Assembly (NCBI RefSeq): GCF_000499785.1
Contig: NZ_HG726019.1
Span: 320,645-384,644 of the forward strand
DNA length: 64,000 bases
Source: Bacteroides neonati
GTDB lineage: Bacteria; Bacteroidota; Bacteroidia; Bacteroidales; Bacteroidaceae
Direction: 5' to 3'
Shown here: in pieces, positions 1 to 9,369 of the stretch
Layout of the letters: every line of letters begins with the position of its first letter
How positions within the stretch are numbered: the first letter of the stretch is position 1
Made by a program: the position numbers and the translations under genes
The notes under the pieces: generated by a model
What the model saw: only the letters and a program-made list of their open reading frames with translations
What the model was told of the DNA's origin: nothing
Databases searched by the model: none

Positions 1-77
1 TCATTTGAATTGCAGCCACGTTTGTTATATAGAGGGTTGTTATGCTTTTACTACTAGTCAGTATTGTTTTGGTAAAA
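1..77. other. Short intergenic edge, possible start of next minus-strand gene
   Basis: This lies downstream of topA on the minus strand. A CAT at 2-4 could be the minus-strand start codon of the next gene, with only one further base in the window, so nothing can be said about its product. I see no clear hairpin terminator between topA and this point, which would fit co-transcription with a following gene. Confidence 0.25.
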
Positions 78-2420
78 TTACTTCTTCTTTGCATACCGTC
101 CTCGCTTCGGAGTAGTAGCAGCTTTTTCAGCTTGTAACTTTACGATTTCAAGACAGGTTTCCAGATTCAAGTCTTGTGGAACTACATCTTTAGGTATCTT
201 GTAGTTACTACCCTGATAAGTAATGTAAGGACCGTATCTGCCGTTCAGAATCTCTAGTTCGGCTTCCTCAAAGCTTTTAATGTGTTTCTTGGCTTCTGCT
301 TCACGCTTGGCCAAGATAAGCTCAATCGACTCTTCCATGGTCACTTCCATCGGGTCCAGGTCTTTGGGCAATGATACGTATTTGCTATTGTGCTGAATAT
401 AAGGACCAAAACGACCAACTCCGATCGTGACAGTTTTGCCTTCATATTCGCCTAACTTGCGTGGCAGCTTGAAGAGTTCCATTGCTTCCTCGAGGGTAAT
501 GGTCTCCATCGACATACCTTTCTTCATTTGTGCAAAGCGCGGTTTCTCTTCGTCATCGGCACTACCTATTTGGACTACAGGCCCAAATCGTCCGATTTTA
601 ACTGATACAGGCTTGCCGGTACCCGGTTCCTCACCGAGCAAACGCTCACCTACCTTACGTTCGGTTTTGATGGCCAGTGTCGTTACTACAGATGTATGGA
701 AACCTTCATAAAAATTCTTCATGATGGCTGTCCATGCCTTTTCACCTTCGGCCACTTCGTCAAACTCTTTTTCTACACTTGCCGTAAAGTTATAGTCTAA
801 GATAGCCGGAAAGTATTCGGTTAAGAAATCATTGACTACCGTTCCGGTATCTGTCGGGAATAGTTTAGACTTCTCGGCTCCGGTAATTTCGGTACGGGTG
901 ATATCGGTTATTTTATTGTCTTTTAAAGTCAAGGTGTCGAATGAACGTTCCTCGCCTGCCTTTTCTCCTTTCTCTACGTATTCGCGTTGTTGAATGGTAG
1001 AGATGGTGGGGGCGTAGGTAGAGGGGCGGCCGATGCCCAGCTCTTCGAGTTTGCGTACCAAGCTGGCTTCGGTATAGCGTGCCGGACGTTGAGTAAAGCG
1101 CTCCGTAGCCATGATTCCTTGATGTACGAGCACTTGTCCCTTCTTCAATGGGGGGAGCAGGCGGCTTTCGTCTTCTTGTTCTGCATCGTCATCATACGAC
1201 TCTCTGTATACCCGAAGGAAACCGTCGAATTTGATAACCTCTCCGACAGCCGTGAACGCATCGTTTACATCGCTGATCCCGATGGTTGCCGTTGTTTTCT
1301 CCAGTTCGGCATCCGACATTTGAGAGGCAATGGTGCGTTTCCAGATCAAATCGTATAATTTCTTTTCTTGTGCCGGTGCATTCACTGTTGGGTTTTCCAT
1401 GTAAGTGGGGCGGATGGCCTCATGCGCTTCTTGTGCTCCTTTGGTCTTGGTAGCGAAGTGACGCGCATGCACATACTGCTGACCCATCATGTCGGTAATT
1501 ACCGTTTTGCTACTTTCGGTGGCAAATTCTGAAAGATTTACCGAGTCGGTACGCATATAAGTGATGAAACCGGATTCATACAGTCGCTGTGCTACCATCA
1601 TGGTTTGTGCCACGGTAAAGCCTAATTTACGAGCAGCCTCCTGCTGCAAAGTAGAAGTTGTGAATGGAGCTGCAGGGCTCTTTTTCACGGGGCGAGTGGT
1701 AATATCTTCGATGGTAAAGTTTGCATTTTTACAAGCTTCCAACAAGGCTTGCGCTTCTTTCTTTGTTTTAAGGCGACGACCCAATTCAGCTTTCATCTCT
1801 ACCATTTTTCCATCTGCATCGGGTACGAGGAAGATAGCCGTAACGCGGTAAGAAGCTTCGCTCTTGAATGCTTGTATTTCGCGCTCGCGTTCTACAATCA
1901 AACGAACTGCTACTGATTGAACGCGTCCGGCCGATAAAGCAGGTTTTACTTTTTTCCATAAAACGGGAGAAAGTTCGAATCCAACGATGCGATCTAAGAT
2001 ACGTCGTGCTTGTTGTGCATTGACCAGGTTGATGTCGATTTCACGAGGTTGTTCAATAGCCTTCAGAATCGCAGTCTTTGTAATTTCATGAAACACGATT
2101 CGTTTTGTATTCTCAGGCTTTAGGTGTAATACTTCATAAAGGTGCCATGCAATGGCTTCTCCTTCGCGGTCCTCATCGGATGCGAGCCATACGGTCTCGG
2201 CTTTTTCAGCTTCGGCTTGCAGTTTGCTAACGAGCTCCTCTTTATCCACAGGGATTTCGTAATCGGGCTTGAAGTCTTGAGCAATGTCAATACTAAATTC
2301 TTTCTTCTTCAAGTCTCGTATATGGCCGTAGCTTGAGAGGACTTTGAAGTCTTTCCCAAGAAACTTCTCAATGGTTTTCGCTTTTGCTGGAGACTCGACA
2401 ATGACAAGGTTTTTCTGCAT
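78..2420 (-). CDS. topA: DNA topoisomerase I (type IA)
   Basis: This 780-residue enzyme relaxes negative supercoils by passing one strand through a transient break. The Toprim domain starts at the N-terminus (VIVESPAKAKTIEKFLG, residues 6-22). The type IA core carries the active-site motif ITYMRTDS, with the nucleophilic tyrosine at residue 288. The C-terminal third has repeated GRFGP/GRYGP units (three visible near residues 610-740) in place of the four-cysteine zinc fingers of the E. coli enzyme, as is usual in Bacteroidetes. The lysine-rich tail (KRGRYAKKK) is typical. It is a single gene on the minus strand with its own promoter-like box about 75 bases upstream. The start is the only ATG at the expected N-terminus. 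Identification is firm. Confidence 0.97.
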   Translation of the reverse strand: MQKNLVIVESPAKAKTIEKFLGKDFKVLSSYGHIRDLKKKEFSIDIAQDFKPDYEIPVDKEELVSKLQAEAEKAETVWLASDEDREGEAIAWHLYEVLHLKPENTKRIVFHEITKTAILKAIEQPREIDINLVNAQQARRILDRIVGFELSPVLWKKVKPALSAGRVQSVAVRLIVEREREIQAFKSEASYRVTAIFLVPDADGKMVEMKAELGRRLKTKKEAQALLEACKNANFTIEDITTRPVKKSPAAPFTTSTLQQEAARKLGFTVAQTMMVAQRLYESGFITYMRTDSVNLSEFATESSKTVITDMMGQQYVHARHFATKTKGAQEAHEAIRPTYMENPTVNAPAQEKKLYDLIWKRTIASQMSDAELEKTTATIGISDVNDAFTAVGEVIKFDGFLRVYRESYDDDAEQEDESRLLPPLKKGQVLVHQGIMATERFTQRPARYTEASLVRKLEELGIGRPSTYAPTISTIQQREYVEKGEKAGEERSFDTLTLKDNKITDITRTEITGAEKSKLFPTDTGTVVNDFLTEYFPAILDYNFTASVEKEFDEVAEGEKAWTAIMKNFYEGFHTSVVTTLAIKTERKVGERLLGEEPGTGKPVSVKIGRFGPVVQIGSADDEEKPRFAQMKKGMSMETITLEEAMELFKLPRKLGEYEGKTVTIGVGRFGPYIQHNSKYVSLPKDLDPMEVTMEESIELILAKREAEAKKHIKSFEEAELEILNGRYGPYITYQGSNYKIPKDVVPQDLNLETCLEIVKLQAEKAATTPKRGRYAKKK

Positions 2421-2496
2421 GATTCTTTCTTTAGTATAGATGTAAAGAATGGTGTCTTTTTCAACACCTACTCTTTTACATTATCAAATTCGCTCG

Positions 2497-2504
2497 CAAA
2501 AGTA
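2497..2504 (-). promoter_or_regulatory. Predicted promoter -7 box for topA
   Basis: The minus strand reads TACTTTTG, an exact match to the Bacteroides -7 consensus TAnnTTTG, about 75 bases before the topA start. I find no convincing TTTG at the -33 position, so this rests on one element. Confidence 0.5.
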
Positions 2505-2645
2505 GAAAAAATCATTATCTCCACCTTATAATATAAAGAGAATCTCTACTTTTTTAACGAAAAAGATTTTTTATAGCACTTCGTTTAGTTTGAATAAAAC
2601 CATGTTGGCATAAAAATGTTCTTTCTATCGAATCATGTTCAAAGG

Positions 2646-2696
2646 AAGTATCCAGTTCAAGCTTTTCTGTTTTGTTTGCAGGAAATCTGGATACTT
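2646..2696 (-). terminator. Inverted repeat downstream of the first susD
   Basis: A perfect 10-bp inverted repeat (AAGTATCCAG at 2646-2655, its complement at 2687-2696) starts about ten bases after the susD stop and encloses a 31-base loop. It may end the susCD transcript. The long loop and lack of a strong U tract make it weaker than the other terminators here. The remaining sequence between 2421 and 2705 shows only the topA promoter. Confidence 0.35.
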
Positions 2697-2705
2697 GCTG
2701 ATGAT

Positions 2706-4268
2706 TTACTTTTTATTAGGTTTTGAGAAGACCAATACTTTGTTCCACCATACTTGTGTTGTTAATTCATCTGCACCTTGTCGGTTGATTGCTTTTTGAT
2801 ATTGAAGCGTGTTTAATTCAATCTCGCTATTGGGATACAGTAGGCGAGCCGGTAGCGTATTTATTCCGATAGGATCAAATCTTTTAATAACCTCTTGTCC
2901 GTCAATCGTCTTTCTCCAAATAACATCTCCTTTTTTGACTAAAAAATCAGGATATCCCGTACGCCTGTATTCTGCCCACGCTTCTGCACCCTGCATGAAA
3001 AGAGCCACCCATTTCTGGCTAAGTACAGTTTCAGCATTGGCTGGTGCTACCTGGCTGATGTATTGATTGATCAAGCTCTCTTCAACTCCCCATTTTTGCA
3101 TAGAAGCCCGTATGCCGTTTACATAATTTTCTTGAGCCCAATTTTTAGATTCAGACAGAATAAATTCCACCTCCGAATATTCCATCAGGACTTCTTTATA
3201 GTTACTCTTATAGATTTCTTTTCCTGGCTTACTAACCATGTTAGGATTTCCAAGGCTTGCAGTATATGCATCTAAACCATAAGTTTGTCCAGTATACTCC
3301 CCCTCGATATTAGGTTGAGCATAGGCCTCTAAGCGAGGATCTGTTATCTGAAAAGGTCCTTTCTCTCCTTTCAAAAAATCGATTAAAACATTGCTAACAG
3401 CATAATCGTTACGATTAGCTAAAATGGTAGCTACATAGAAAGGTGCCTGATTAGGGGCAGTTGTTTCGTAGGCCAAAGTTGCGTTGTCTGCATTACTTTT
3501 GAATATAGGATATCTATCAGGGTTACTGATAATCTCTTTTATACGGTTATTCGCAGATTCCGATCGGTGACGTATTCTATTAGCCACACGAAGGCTCAGA
3601 CTATTGGCAAATTTTTGCCATTTCGATGCATCTCCTTGATAAATAGCATCTCCTTTGATAAATGTGGGTTGATTGATGTCAAGCTGCTCTGAGGCTTCTT
3701 TTAGCTCATTCAATAGATCCAAGTAGATATCTTCTTGCGAAGCATATTGAGGGTAAATGATATTATTGGCCGCTCCTCCCGCATCGAAAGAAGGGTTTTT
3801 GCCGCTGTAAGAATTGTAAGGTATATCCCCCCAGCTGTCCGTCATAATCTGATATGCCCATACTTTCAAGATACGTGTTGCTGCTATTTGGTTATTATTG
3901 CTTCCATTTAAAGCTGCTTGTAATCGAGTTGACTCATCGCTGTTAAGACTAATGATCTCATCCAGATTATTTTGTACCAGATAGAGGTCGCTCCAAGGGC
4001 TATTCCCGGTAGTGCTCAGCCAATAATACCGATCTGTATCTGTATAAGTATTGTTTGCCAGCCATTGAACATAGAGATTGGCTCCACTGATAGATAAAGT
4101 CGTAGAGCGCACCGCGTTCACCAAGCTTTTTTCAGCATAAGAAATAAGCGATTGTGTCGGGACGGTTTGCGGGCTATTCGGATTTTTATTCATTTCGTCA
4201 AAATCACCGCAAGCAGCCAAAGAGAAAGATAGACTGAAAAGAAAGAAGTATTTATATATCTGTTTCAT
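2706..4268 (-). CDS. SusD/RagB family outer-membrane lipoprotein (SusD-like_2 type)
   Basis: This 520-residue surface lipoprotein is the substrate-binding lid of the preceding SusC pore. It has a lipoprotein signal peptide with lipobox SLAAC (Cys20), so it should be exported and lipid-anchored. The asparagine-rich start after the cysteine (MNKNPNSPQ) and the C-terminal motif LLYPNSEIELN fit the SusD-like_2 branch. It follows the SusC gene after 15 bases, in the standard susC-susD order. No glycoside hydrolase, peptidase or regulator is adjacent, so the ligand is unknown; members of this branch have been linked to peptides as well as glycans, but nothing here decides it. Confidence 0.9.
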   Translation of the reverse strand: MKQIYKYFFLFSLSFSLAACGDFDEMNKNPNSPQTVPTQSLISYAEKSLVNAVRSTTLSISGANLYVQWLANNTYTDTDRYYWLSTTGNSPWSDLYLVQNNLDEIISLNSDESTRLQAALNGSNNNQIAATRILKVWAYQIMTDSWGDIPYNSYSGKNPSFDAGGAANNIIYPQYASQEDIYLDLLNELKEASEQLDINQPTFIKGDAIYQGDASKWQKFANSLSLRVANRIRHRSESANNRIKEIISNPDRYPIFKSNADNATLAYETTAPNQAPFYVATILANRNDYAVSNVLIDFLKGEKGPFQITDPRLEAYAQPNIEGEYTGQTYGLDAYTASLGNPNMVSKPGKEIYKSNYKEVLMEYSEVEFILSESKNWAQENYVNGIRASMQKWGVEESLINQYISQVAPANAETVLSQKWVALFMQGAEAWAEYRRTGYPDFLVKKGDVIWRKTIDGQEVIKRFDPIGINTLPARLLYPNSEIELNTLQYQKAINRQGADELTTQVWWNKVLVFSKPNKK

Positions 4269-4283
4269 AACTTAGTTGTTTTA

Positions 4284-7200
4284 TTAAAATTTAGCACTAA
4301 CATTAAATCCATAAGTGATTGGAGAAGGAATGTTTCCTCCATCTAGTCCCTGAATATTTCCCGAACTCTGGGTAAAGTCGGGGTCAAAAGATTTGGAGGC
4401 TTTCCATAGTGCCCATACATTGGTTGCAAAGGCAGAAACCCGTAAGTCTTTGAGTACTGTTTGCTGCTTTAAAAGTATGGTGTATCCGGCATTAATTTCG
4501 CGTAGTTTGATGTACGAGGCGCTAAATACATTTTGTGCCTGAACACCTCGGCTGTGTGATCGTCCCCAGTCGAATGCCGATACCGTTACATCGTTTTTAC
4601 GTGTATTGGTTACCTCATAAGTTCCGTCCGGATGAAAGGAGATGTCTCCTTGAACTCCATCCAATATAAGACCCTTTTCGCGAATGCCGTTTGCCGCTGA
4701 GGCTTCCAATGTACCGGAATACATTCCATACTGATTGGTGACGGAGTAAAAATTGCCACCACTACGTACATCTATCATGAAGCCAAGATCAAAATTCTTG
4801 TATCGGAAATTGTTTCTGATACCTCCCAGCCAGTCGGGCAGTATGCTACCGAGCGATTCCGTTTGAGCCGTTTTTGCATAGACCCCTTTACTGTCCACTA
4901 CTTTATTGCCTTCTTGATCGTATACATAATTGAATCCGGTTAGTTCACCATATGGCTTTCCTACCGCTGCATGTAAGTTAATGAATGAAGAGGCGATCTG
5001 TATTGTTTGTAACTGATCGTTCAGTTTTTCTACTCTGTTCGTATTCTTTGACCAGTTTACAATGATATCCCACTGTAGGTCTCTTGTTTGTATAGGGCTG
5101 GCCGATATCACTAATTCAATCCCTTTATTACTGATTTCGCCGGCATTCATCCAACGGTTCACATAGCCGCTCGAAGCTGCTAAAGGAACCTGCATAATCT
5201 GGTTCTTTGTACGATTATTATAATACGTCAAGTCAATACCTAATCTGTTCTTTATTAATTTTAGCTCCAACCCCACTTCGATAGAGGTTGTCAGTTCCGG
5301 CTTCAAGTTGGCGTTATTCAGTGTTTTGTCCAAACCATAGGTCGGGGCTCCGGCAAAAGAACTACCCATATATTCGTATGTACGTGTAAGACTATAGGGA
5401 TCAGTGTCATTACCTACCTGTGCCCAGCCTAATCGAATTTTTCCGAAGGATAACCACCTCATCTGTTGTAAAGGAGCTAATTCTGAAAAGATAAAACTAC
5501 CGGAGAATGACGGATAGTAATAAGAATTATCACCCGCAGGCAAGGTTGATGACCAATCGTTACGGAACGTTATATCTGCAAAAAGCATACTTCTCCACCC
5601 AAAGTTGAGGCTACCGAATAACGAGCGTATTCCTTTTCTATATGTTTTATCCGTATTTATCACGCTACTACTGTTGTTAAGATTATAGTACTCAGGGGTA
5701 ATTAGTCCTCCTTGTGTCTCTGCATAATTAAGGTTGCGATGCTGTTGCATCAGGTTAGCTCCAATAAATGCAGCAATTCCAAATTCTTTGATATCTGTAT
5801 TGTAATGCAGTATTCCTTCGTAGTTAAACTCTTGAAACCGTTGGATATTCTCTCCATATTTGGATGTTGTTCGTGAGTATACTGCAATTCGATCTTCAAG
5901 CGAATTGGTATAGATGTCTCCATGTATCTTTCCTATAACCTTCAGTCCTTTTAGGATATTCCATTCCAGTCCTACATTTCCATAAATACGATCTCTTTTC
6001 TCGTCAGAATAGCTGGTATAAGAAGCCCAGTAAGGATTGTCAATGTATTTCGGATTTAGATTATTCCATGAAGTTACATTCCAGAGGCGTTGTGAACCGT
6101 CTGCTCGACGATAGTTCGATAACTCTTTATAATCGACTTGATTTTGTCCCCATGAATAGGCCTGTGTCATTACATTGCGATTGGAGGTACCTGTCCAAGG
6201 ACGTCCCTTTACGGCTGTATTTATGTAGTTGAGTGTTGTTGTAATCAGAAAATGTCCTTGTTTTACGCTACCGCTAAGATTCAGGCTATTCCGACTCAGG
6301 TTTGAGTTGGGAGTTGTACCTGTAGCTGTACGATTAGAGTAAGATACACGAAAGTTGGCAATTTCATTTCCCCCTCGTATTGAAATGTTATTATCAAATG
6401 CTACTCCGGTTTTGAAATAGTACATCAAATCATGTTCGGGATATTTCCATTCTTTGGTTTTAAGATATTGATTCGTATCTTCCGGATATAGGTTTTCCCA
6501 CGAAAGTACTTGTTGCCCATTGTATTTGGGCCCCCAACTCTCATCAATAGCATAGGCCGGTACATTGTACTCTTGTCCGTTGATAATTACTTGATTGAAT
6601 GTTTGCTGATTGCTTGCTCCACCTCCGTATAGCTTTTGCATTTTAGGGAAATTACGACGGAGTTGAGAATCAAAACTGATGCCCGAACTTAATGTAATTT
6701 CTGTTTTATTTTTATTTGTTCCTTTTTTGGTCGTAATTAATATGACCCCATTGTTGGCTCGCGAACCGTATAGGGCAGTGGCCGAAGCTCCTTTCAAGAC
6801 AGACATACTTTCAATGTCGTCGGGATTAATATCGGCTGCTGTATTTCCATAATCCTTATCTCCGTATCCCTGTGCGGTAGTGCTGCTGCTTAACTCTGCA
6901 TTATCAATCGGAGTACCGTCTATTACGTAGAGCGGTTGATTGTTGCCTAGCAAAGAGCTTACACCGCGCACCAATACCCGGCTCGAACCACCTAATGCCC
7001 CCCCGGATGTGATGACTTGCAGACCTGCTACCTTCCCGGATAAAAGTCCAATGGCATTTGTTTGCTTCGACTTGTTTAGTTCTTCGCCTTTGATGTCTTG
7101 TACTGAGTAGCTTAATGCTTTTTTCTCTCTTGATATGCCAAGTGCCGTAACGACTACTTCTTCTAAATGAAGAAGATCTGGTTCAAGAATGATATGGAGT

Positions 7201-7481
7201 GTTTTATTGGCTGCCACTTTAACCTCTTGTGTCTGATAGCCGAGTGTTGATACGGTTAGCAGGCTTGTAGGGCTTGATACAGTTAATTCAAACAAGCCCT
7301 CATTGTTGGTTGCTACTCCGTTGGTAGTACCTTTTTCGACTACTGTTGCAAAAGGCATAGACTCACCGTTCTCTTTATCAATTACTTGCCCCTTTACTAC
7401 TATTTGTGCACTTAACCCGCTTACGATCAATATCAATATACCTATTAATAAAATCTTTCTAACATAATCGTTCCTTTTCAT
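4284..7481 (-). CDS. SusC/RagA family TonB-linked outer-membrane transporter
   Basis: This 1065-residue TonB-dependent importer works with the SusD protein encoded next. From the N-terminus there is a signal peptide ending SGLSAQ, a carboxypeptidase-regulatory-like domain (about residues 27-110), a TonB-box-like stretch (LEEVVVTALG), a plug with the family motif PLYVIDGTPID, and a large barrel ending in phenylalanine. It has no STN domain, so it is not expected to signal to a FecR. I start it at 7481, not at the upstream in-frame ATG at 7571: 7481 follows an AAGGAG ribosome-binding sequence, begins the signal peptide, and the 90 bases above contain the promoter box. Confidence 0.93.
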   Translation of the reverse strand: MKRNDYVRKILLIGILILIVSGLSAQIVVKGQVIDKENGESMPFATVVEKGTTNGVATNNEGLFELTVSSPTSLLTVSTLGYQTQEVKVAANKTLHIILEPDLLHLEEVVVTALGISREKKALSYSVQDIKGEELNKSKQTNAIGLLSGKVAGLQVITSGGALGGSSRVLVRGVSSLLGNNQPLYVIDGTPIDNAELSSSTTAQGYGDKDYGNTAADINPDDIESMSVLKGASATALYGSRANNGVILITTKKGTNKNKTEITLSSGISFDSQLRRNFPKMQKLYGGGASNQQTFNQVIINGQEYNVPAYAIDESWGPKYNGQQVLSWENLYPEDTNQYLKTKEWKYPEHDLMYYFKTGVAFDNNISIRGGNEIANFRVSYSNRTATGTTPNSNLSRNSLNLSGSVKQGHFLITTTLNYINTAVKGRPWTGTSNRNVMTQAYSWGQNQVDYKELSNYRRADGSQRLWNVTSWNNLNPKYIDNPYWASYTSYSDEKRDRIYGNVGLEWNILKGLKVIGKIHGDIYTNSLEDRIAVYSRTTSKYGENIQRFQEFNYEGILHYNTDIKEFGIAAFIGANLMQQHRNLNYAETQGGLITPEYYNLNNSSSVINTDKTYRKGIRSLFGSLNFGWRSMLFADITFRNDWSSTLPAGDNSYYYPSFSGSFIFSELAPLQQMRWLSFGKIRLGWAQVGNDTDPYSLTRTYEYMGSSFAGAPTYGLDKTLNNANLKPELTTSIEVGLELKLIKNRLGIDLTYYNNRTKNQIMQVPLAASSGYVNRWMNAGEISNKGIELVISASPIQTRDLQWDIIVNWSKNTNRVEKLNDQLQTIQIASSFINLHAAVGKPYGELTGFNYVYDQEGNKVVDSKGVYAKTAQTESLGSILPDWLGGIRNNFRYKNFDLGFMIDVRSGGNFYSVTNQYGMYSGTLEASAANGIREKGLILDGVQGDISFHPDGTYEVTNTRKNDVTVSAFDWGRSHSRGVQAQNVFSASYIKLREINAGYTILLKQQTVLKDLRVSAFATNVWALWKASKSFDPDFTQSSGNIQGLDGGNIPSPITYGFNVSAKF

Positions 7482-7534
7482 TCTAACTTTCTCCTTGTTT
7501 TGTTTACAATGTTTCACGCTTTTTAATGATTGGG

Positions 7535-7542
7535 CAAAGGTA
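7535..7542 (-). promoter_or_regulatory. Predicted promoter -7 box for the first susC
   Basis: The minus strand reads TACCTTTG, matching TAnnTTTG, 54 bases before the chosen susC start. Its position argues against the longer reading frame beginning at 7571. No clear -33 element. Confidence 0.5.
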
Positions 7543-7636
7543 GCGGAGTTTGAGTTGTTCAGAAATACCATGTTTATGGTAAATCCATACTATGAATGAG
7601 GGAGAGTTGAGAATGATTTATACCAAATAAATCAAA

Positions 7637-7676
7637 CAGCGATGGTGGATAACCGATATGTTATCTACCATCGCTG
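7637..7676 (-). terminator. Hairpin terminator after the barrel-protein gene
   Basis: A 17-bp stem (CAGCGATGGTGGATAAC at 7637-7653 against 7660-7676, one G-U pair) with a 6-base loop starts 26 bases past the stop of the gene ending at 7702. On the minus strand it is followed by a T-rich stretch (TTTGATTTATTTGG). It separates the TPR/barrel pair from the susC promoter. Confidence 0.75.
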
Positions 7677-7701
7677 CATTTTATGGTTTTGTTTTGAAAT
7701 G

Positions 7702-9369
7702 TTAAAATTGGAAGCTCAATCCTCCTAAGAAATTGATTCCTTCGGTTGGATATCCCAGATAATATTGATAATCTTTATTCAACAAATTATTGATGCGGGC
7801 ATATACTGATACTCCCTTGAAAAGGTGGTAAGTTGCTCCGATATAAAGATTGCTAACCGGAGACAACTTCTCCAGATTATCCATTTCTTTCTTTCGTCCG
7901 ATATATTGGTAGCCCATAGTTAATGTAAGCGGAGAGATCGGGCGAACATCGGCATTGAGTGTAAATTCGGTTGTGGGTTGTATTAATAGTGCCATTGACT
8001 GCTCTGAGCTCCAATTACGATACTTACCGGTTGCAGACAGAGAGACGATGTCTTTATAATCGTAGCTCGCTTCGATGCCGATGTAAGTGTTGTGAGCGTT
8101 TGCCTGCCCGAAAGCAAGAGTGGTAACGTCATTGTAAATGAGATCTTTGATGTCTTGATAACCACCGTAAATGTTGAACCAAACTCCCGGGAAAGGGCTT
8201 GCTTTGAATCCTACGACAGCATTGAGCTGCTCATAGGTATCGGCTAGTTGCTGAGAATAGGGCACGGGGGCACTTACCTCGTTCGGAAATACCAATGTGG
8301 CAAAATCACCATAGGGAGACAGTCTTTCCAGTCGGCGGAAGTCATTGATTTGTTTACCACCCGTTGCGTTCGCATACAATATATAACTATCCGAGAATAC
8401 ATATTGGGCTGTTACGTCGGGCGATACACGCACGCTTTTACCATAACCGAAAGACATGTCTACGTTTGCACCCAAGTGCAATAGCCAGCTATCATTGTCG
8501 AGCTCATAATAAGGATTCAGTCCCAGCGCGGTATAATTTTCAAAATCAATATTTTTATAGATTATGTTGTTCATGCTCAGTGCTACATGAACGCTTTGCT
8601 CATCGCTGATACTGCCAGATACGTTGGCTTGAGTCTTTATCTGTGTCTCTTGCGGCGACGTGGTAAAGGAGTTGTTTTTCTGGCGTTGGTAGAGCAGCAG
8701 GCCAGTCGAAACATTGAATTGTACGGGTAGCGTTTCGTCAGTCGATAGTGCACCTACTTCCATACTGCCCGATGTGAATTTCTGCTTACCGTTGATGCTG
8801 TTTGGTCGGTAGTTAAAGTTGCTGAGGCCGAAGTTTCCTGACAGATTCAGATCGACCTTTCCAAATTGATGGGTATAATCCATGTTGGCACGGGTGCGGT
8901 AGTAGAAGGCATCCCACTTTTCCGATTCTCCATCCAGTTCGCCATTCATCCCGTCCATCTTGAAGTTTACGTTCAGCCGGTCTTTGTCCGAGAGGCGGAA
9001 AAGATAATTGCCCAATAGGTCGAGGTTACCATAACTTCCGTAACCCAACCTCACATATCCCGGTTGCGTTTTGGGTTGTACCTCTTGCCCGATGTATGCT
9101 TGCATTTGATTGATCGGAATCGAAGCCGACGGAGCAGGTGTTATGGCATATTCCACCTCTTTTTTACCCACTACAGGCTCTTCTACTCTTGGCAGAACGT
9201 TGATTTTCGAGGCATCCAGAATGTCCGGATTATACTCTTGCTCCACCACAACGGTTCGGTTTACGGTGCTGTCTTTGGCATGAGTCTGATTTTTTTGCTG
9301 CGCCCATGTAGGAAGTGCGATCAGGGCAAGGCCCACTAAGGTATAATAGTTACATTTCATACGCTTCAT
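7702..9369 (-). CDS. Plugless TonB-receptor-like outer-membrane beta-barrel protein
   Basis: This 555-residue protein has a signal peptide (ending PTWAQ), a periplasmic segment of about 70 residues with a proline-rich stretch, then a barrel of alternating aromatic strands. Its C-terminus has the TonB-dependent receptor barrel signature (INNLLNKDYQYYLGYP) and ends in FQF. I see no plug domain, SusC motif or carboxypeptidase-like domain, so it is better called a receptor-like barrel than a TonB transporter. It overlaps the upstream TPR gene by one base (TAATG), which suggests translational coupling and a joint role in the envelope. Function is not established. Confidence 0.75.
   Translation of the reverse strand: MKRMKCNYYTLVGLALIALPTWAQQKNQTHAKDSTVNRTVVVEQEYNPDILDASKINVLPRVEEPVVGKKEVEYAITPAPSASIPINQMQAYIGQEVQPKTQPGYVRLGYGSYGNLDLLGNYLFRLSDKDRLNVNFKMDGMNGELDGESEKWDAFYYRTRANMDYTHQFGKVDLNLSGNFGLSNFNYRPNSINGKQKFTSGSMEVGALSTDETLPVQFNVSTGLLLYQRQKNNSFTTSPQETQIKTQANVSGSISDEQSVHVALSMNNIIYKNIDFENYTALGLNPYYELDNDSWLLHLGANVDMSFGYGKSVRVSPDVTAQYVFSDSYILYANATGGKQINDFRRLERLSPYGDFATLVFPNEVSAPVPYSQQLADTYEQLNAVVGFKASPFPGVWFNIYGGYQDIKDLIYNDVTTLAFGQANAHNTYIGIEASYDYKDIVSLSATGKYRNWSSEQSMALLIQPTTEFTLNADVRPISPLTLTMGYQYIGRKKEMDNLEKLSPVSNLYIGATYHLFKGVSVYARINNLLNKDYQYYLGYPTEGINFLGGLSFQF

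Noticed and set aside
7482..7571. N-terminal extension of the first SusC from the ATG at 7571
   Set aside because: The extension has no signal peptide features and contains the promoter box; the ATG at 7481 has a ribosome-binding sequence and starts the signal peptide.
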